Assembly (NCBI GenBank): GCA_028682925.1
Contig: JAJRAG010000042.1
Coordinates: 1 to 5,249 of the forward strand
Reading direction: 5' to 3'
DNA: 5,249 nucleotides
From: Methanomassiliicoccales archaeon
Lineage (GTDB): Archaea > Thermoplasmatota > Thermoplasmata > Methanomassiliicoccales > JACIVX01
Made by a program: the position numbers and the translations under genes. The notes below the pieces were generated by a model. It worked only from the letters and a program-made list of their open reading frames with translations. It was not told the DNA's origin and did not search any database. This document shows positions 4,924 to 5,249 of the stretch, in pieces (position 1 is the stretch's first letter; every line of letters starts with the position of its first letter).

Positions 4924-5249
4924 CTAGGGCCTGACCCTTCTCAGTTTGACGTATTGCACGTCGCTTTTCGAGACCCTCCCAAAGAGAATCTCCTTCTTCA
5001 CGCCGTGAGCGAGCCTTACAGCCCGTGAGACCTCGGGCCACATCGCTTTATAGTCTTCGGGGATGGCGTGGACCAGATACTTCGCATGATGCTTCTCCGG
5101 ATCGGACTCGTAGACTCTGAAATGCGCCCCATATTTGAATCCTGTCTTGACTATGAGGCCTTTCTTGCGCATGTCGCTGTACGCCCTCAACCTCAGTTCG
5201 AAGTCGGGCTGGATCTTGATGGCCTTCCTGACGAACCCTGCGAGATTGA
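4924..5249 (-). CDS. endA: tRNA-splicing endonuclease, C-terminal catalytic part (5' end beyond window)
   Basis: The last 107 codons of a tRNA-intron endonuclease, which cuts both exon-intron borders at bulge-helix-bulge structures in archaeal pre-tRNA (and in some pre-rRNA). The frame is open to the right edge, so the TTG at 5190 is internal and not a start. The visible part is the catalytic domain: YSDMRKKGLIVKTGFKYGAHFRVYE, a following HHAKYLVH, and VRLAHGVKKEILF. The catalytic Tyr-His-Lys triad can be placed by family comparison: Tyr in FRVYE (residue 46 of the fragment), His in KHHAKY (54) and Lys in GVKKE (85), all present. The piece ends RRVRP, as is common for the family. Whether the enzyme is the short homotetramer subunit (about 180 residues) or the long two-repeat homodimer form (about 350) cannot be told because the N-terminal side is missing. 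Its stop lies seven bases from the convergent stop of the membrane-protein gene. Confidence 0.93.
   Translation of the reverse strand, partial: NLAGFVRKAIKIQPDFELRLRAYSDMRKKGLIVKTGFKYGAHFRVYESDPEKHHAKYLVHAIPEDYKAMWPEVSRAVRLAHGVKKEILFGRVSKSDVQYVKLRRVRP

Noticed and set aside
5188..5190. TTG at 5190 as the start of an 88-residue protein
   Set aside because: The frame continues upstream to the window edge with endonuclease-like sequence (FVRKAIKIQPDFELR), so this codon is internal to a truncated endA.
1..5249. CRISPR array, insertion sequence, tRNA/rRNA gene or defence system
   Set aside because: No regularly spaced repeats, transposase motifs, terminal repeats, cloverleaf-like sequence or defence-family domains were seen on either strand.

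Overview
The window reads as a chromosomal, housekeeping stretch of an archaeal genome of the euryarchaeal type. Every complete gene except one belongs to an information-processing or central-metabolism family in its archaeal form: transcription factor B, the H/ACA RNP protein Gar1, the archaeal CoA enzyme 4-phosphopantoate--beta-alanine ligase, an archaeal-type S-adenosylhomocysteinase, a PfkB nucleoside kinase and a tRNA-splicing endonuclease. Upstream of several genes there are archaeal BRE/TATA-like boxes rather than bacterial -35/-10 pairs. Base composition is moderate (roughly half G+C by eye) and fairly even. The lineage cannot be fixed from this alone; a Thermoplasmatota-like or related euryarchaeote is a guess. 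No mobile element, CRISPR array, tRNA or rRNA was seen.

Layout. On the minus strand, running right to left from 2486 to 1, lie the phosphopantoate--beta-alanine ligase (CoA synthesis), then an S-adenosylhomocysteinase-family enzyme, then the first 152 codons of a PfkB-family nucleoside kinase that runs off the left edge. The hydrolase and kinase overlap by one base (TGATG), which points to a coupled pair: the hydrolase releases a nucleoside and homocysteine, and the kinase removes the nucleoside and so pulls the reversible hydrolase forward. The 51-base gap before the hydrolase has its own TATA-like box and a 17-base palindrome. A 223-base divergent intergenic region (2487-2709) separates this group from the plus-strand genes.

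On the plus strand, gar1 (2710-2973) and tfb (2945-3877) overlap by 29 bases and look like one transcript driven by a strong TATA box at 2642-2650. The tfb start is forced to be TTG, with a strong Shine-Dalgarno sequence inside gar1. Next comes a separately promoted orphan gene (3951-4916). It encodes a predicted four-helix membrane protein carrying two zinc ribbons and a TPR-like tail, and is the least explained item here. It converges with a minus-strand tRNA-splicing endonuclease gene (3' part only, 4924-5249), with just seven bases between the two stop codons.

I do not see a multi-gene novel system. The points most worth following are the substrate question for the hydrolase (HxExK in place of HxTxE, paired with a nucleoside kinase), the membrane/zinc-ribbon/TPR protein, the palindrome at the hydrolase promoter, and the nested gar1-tfb translation arrangement.
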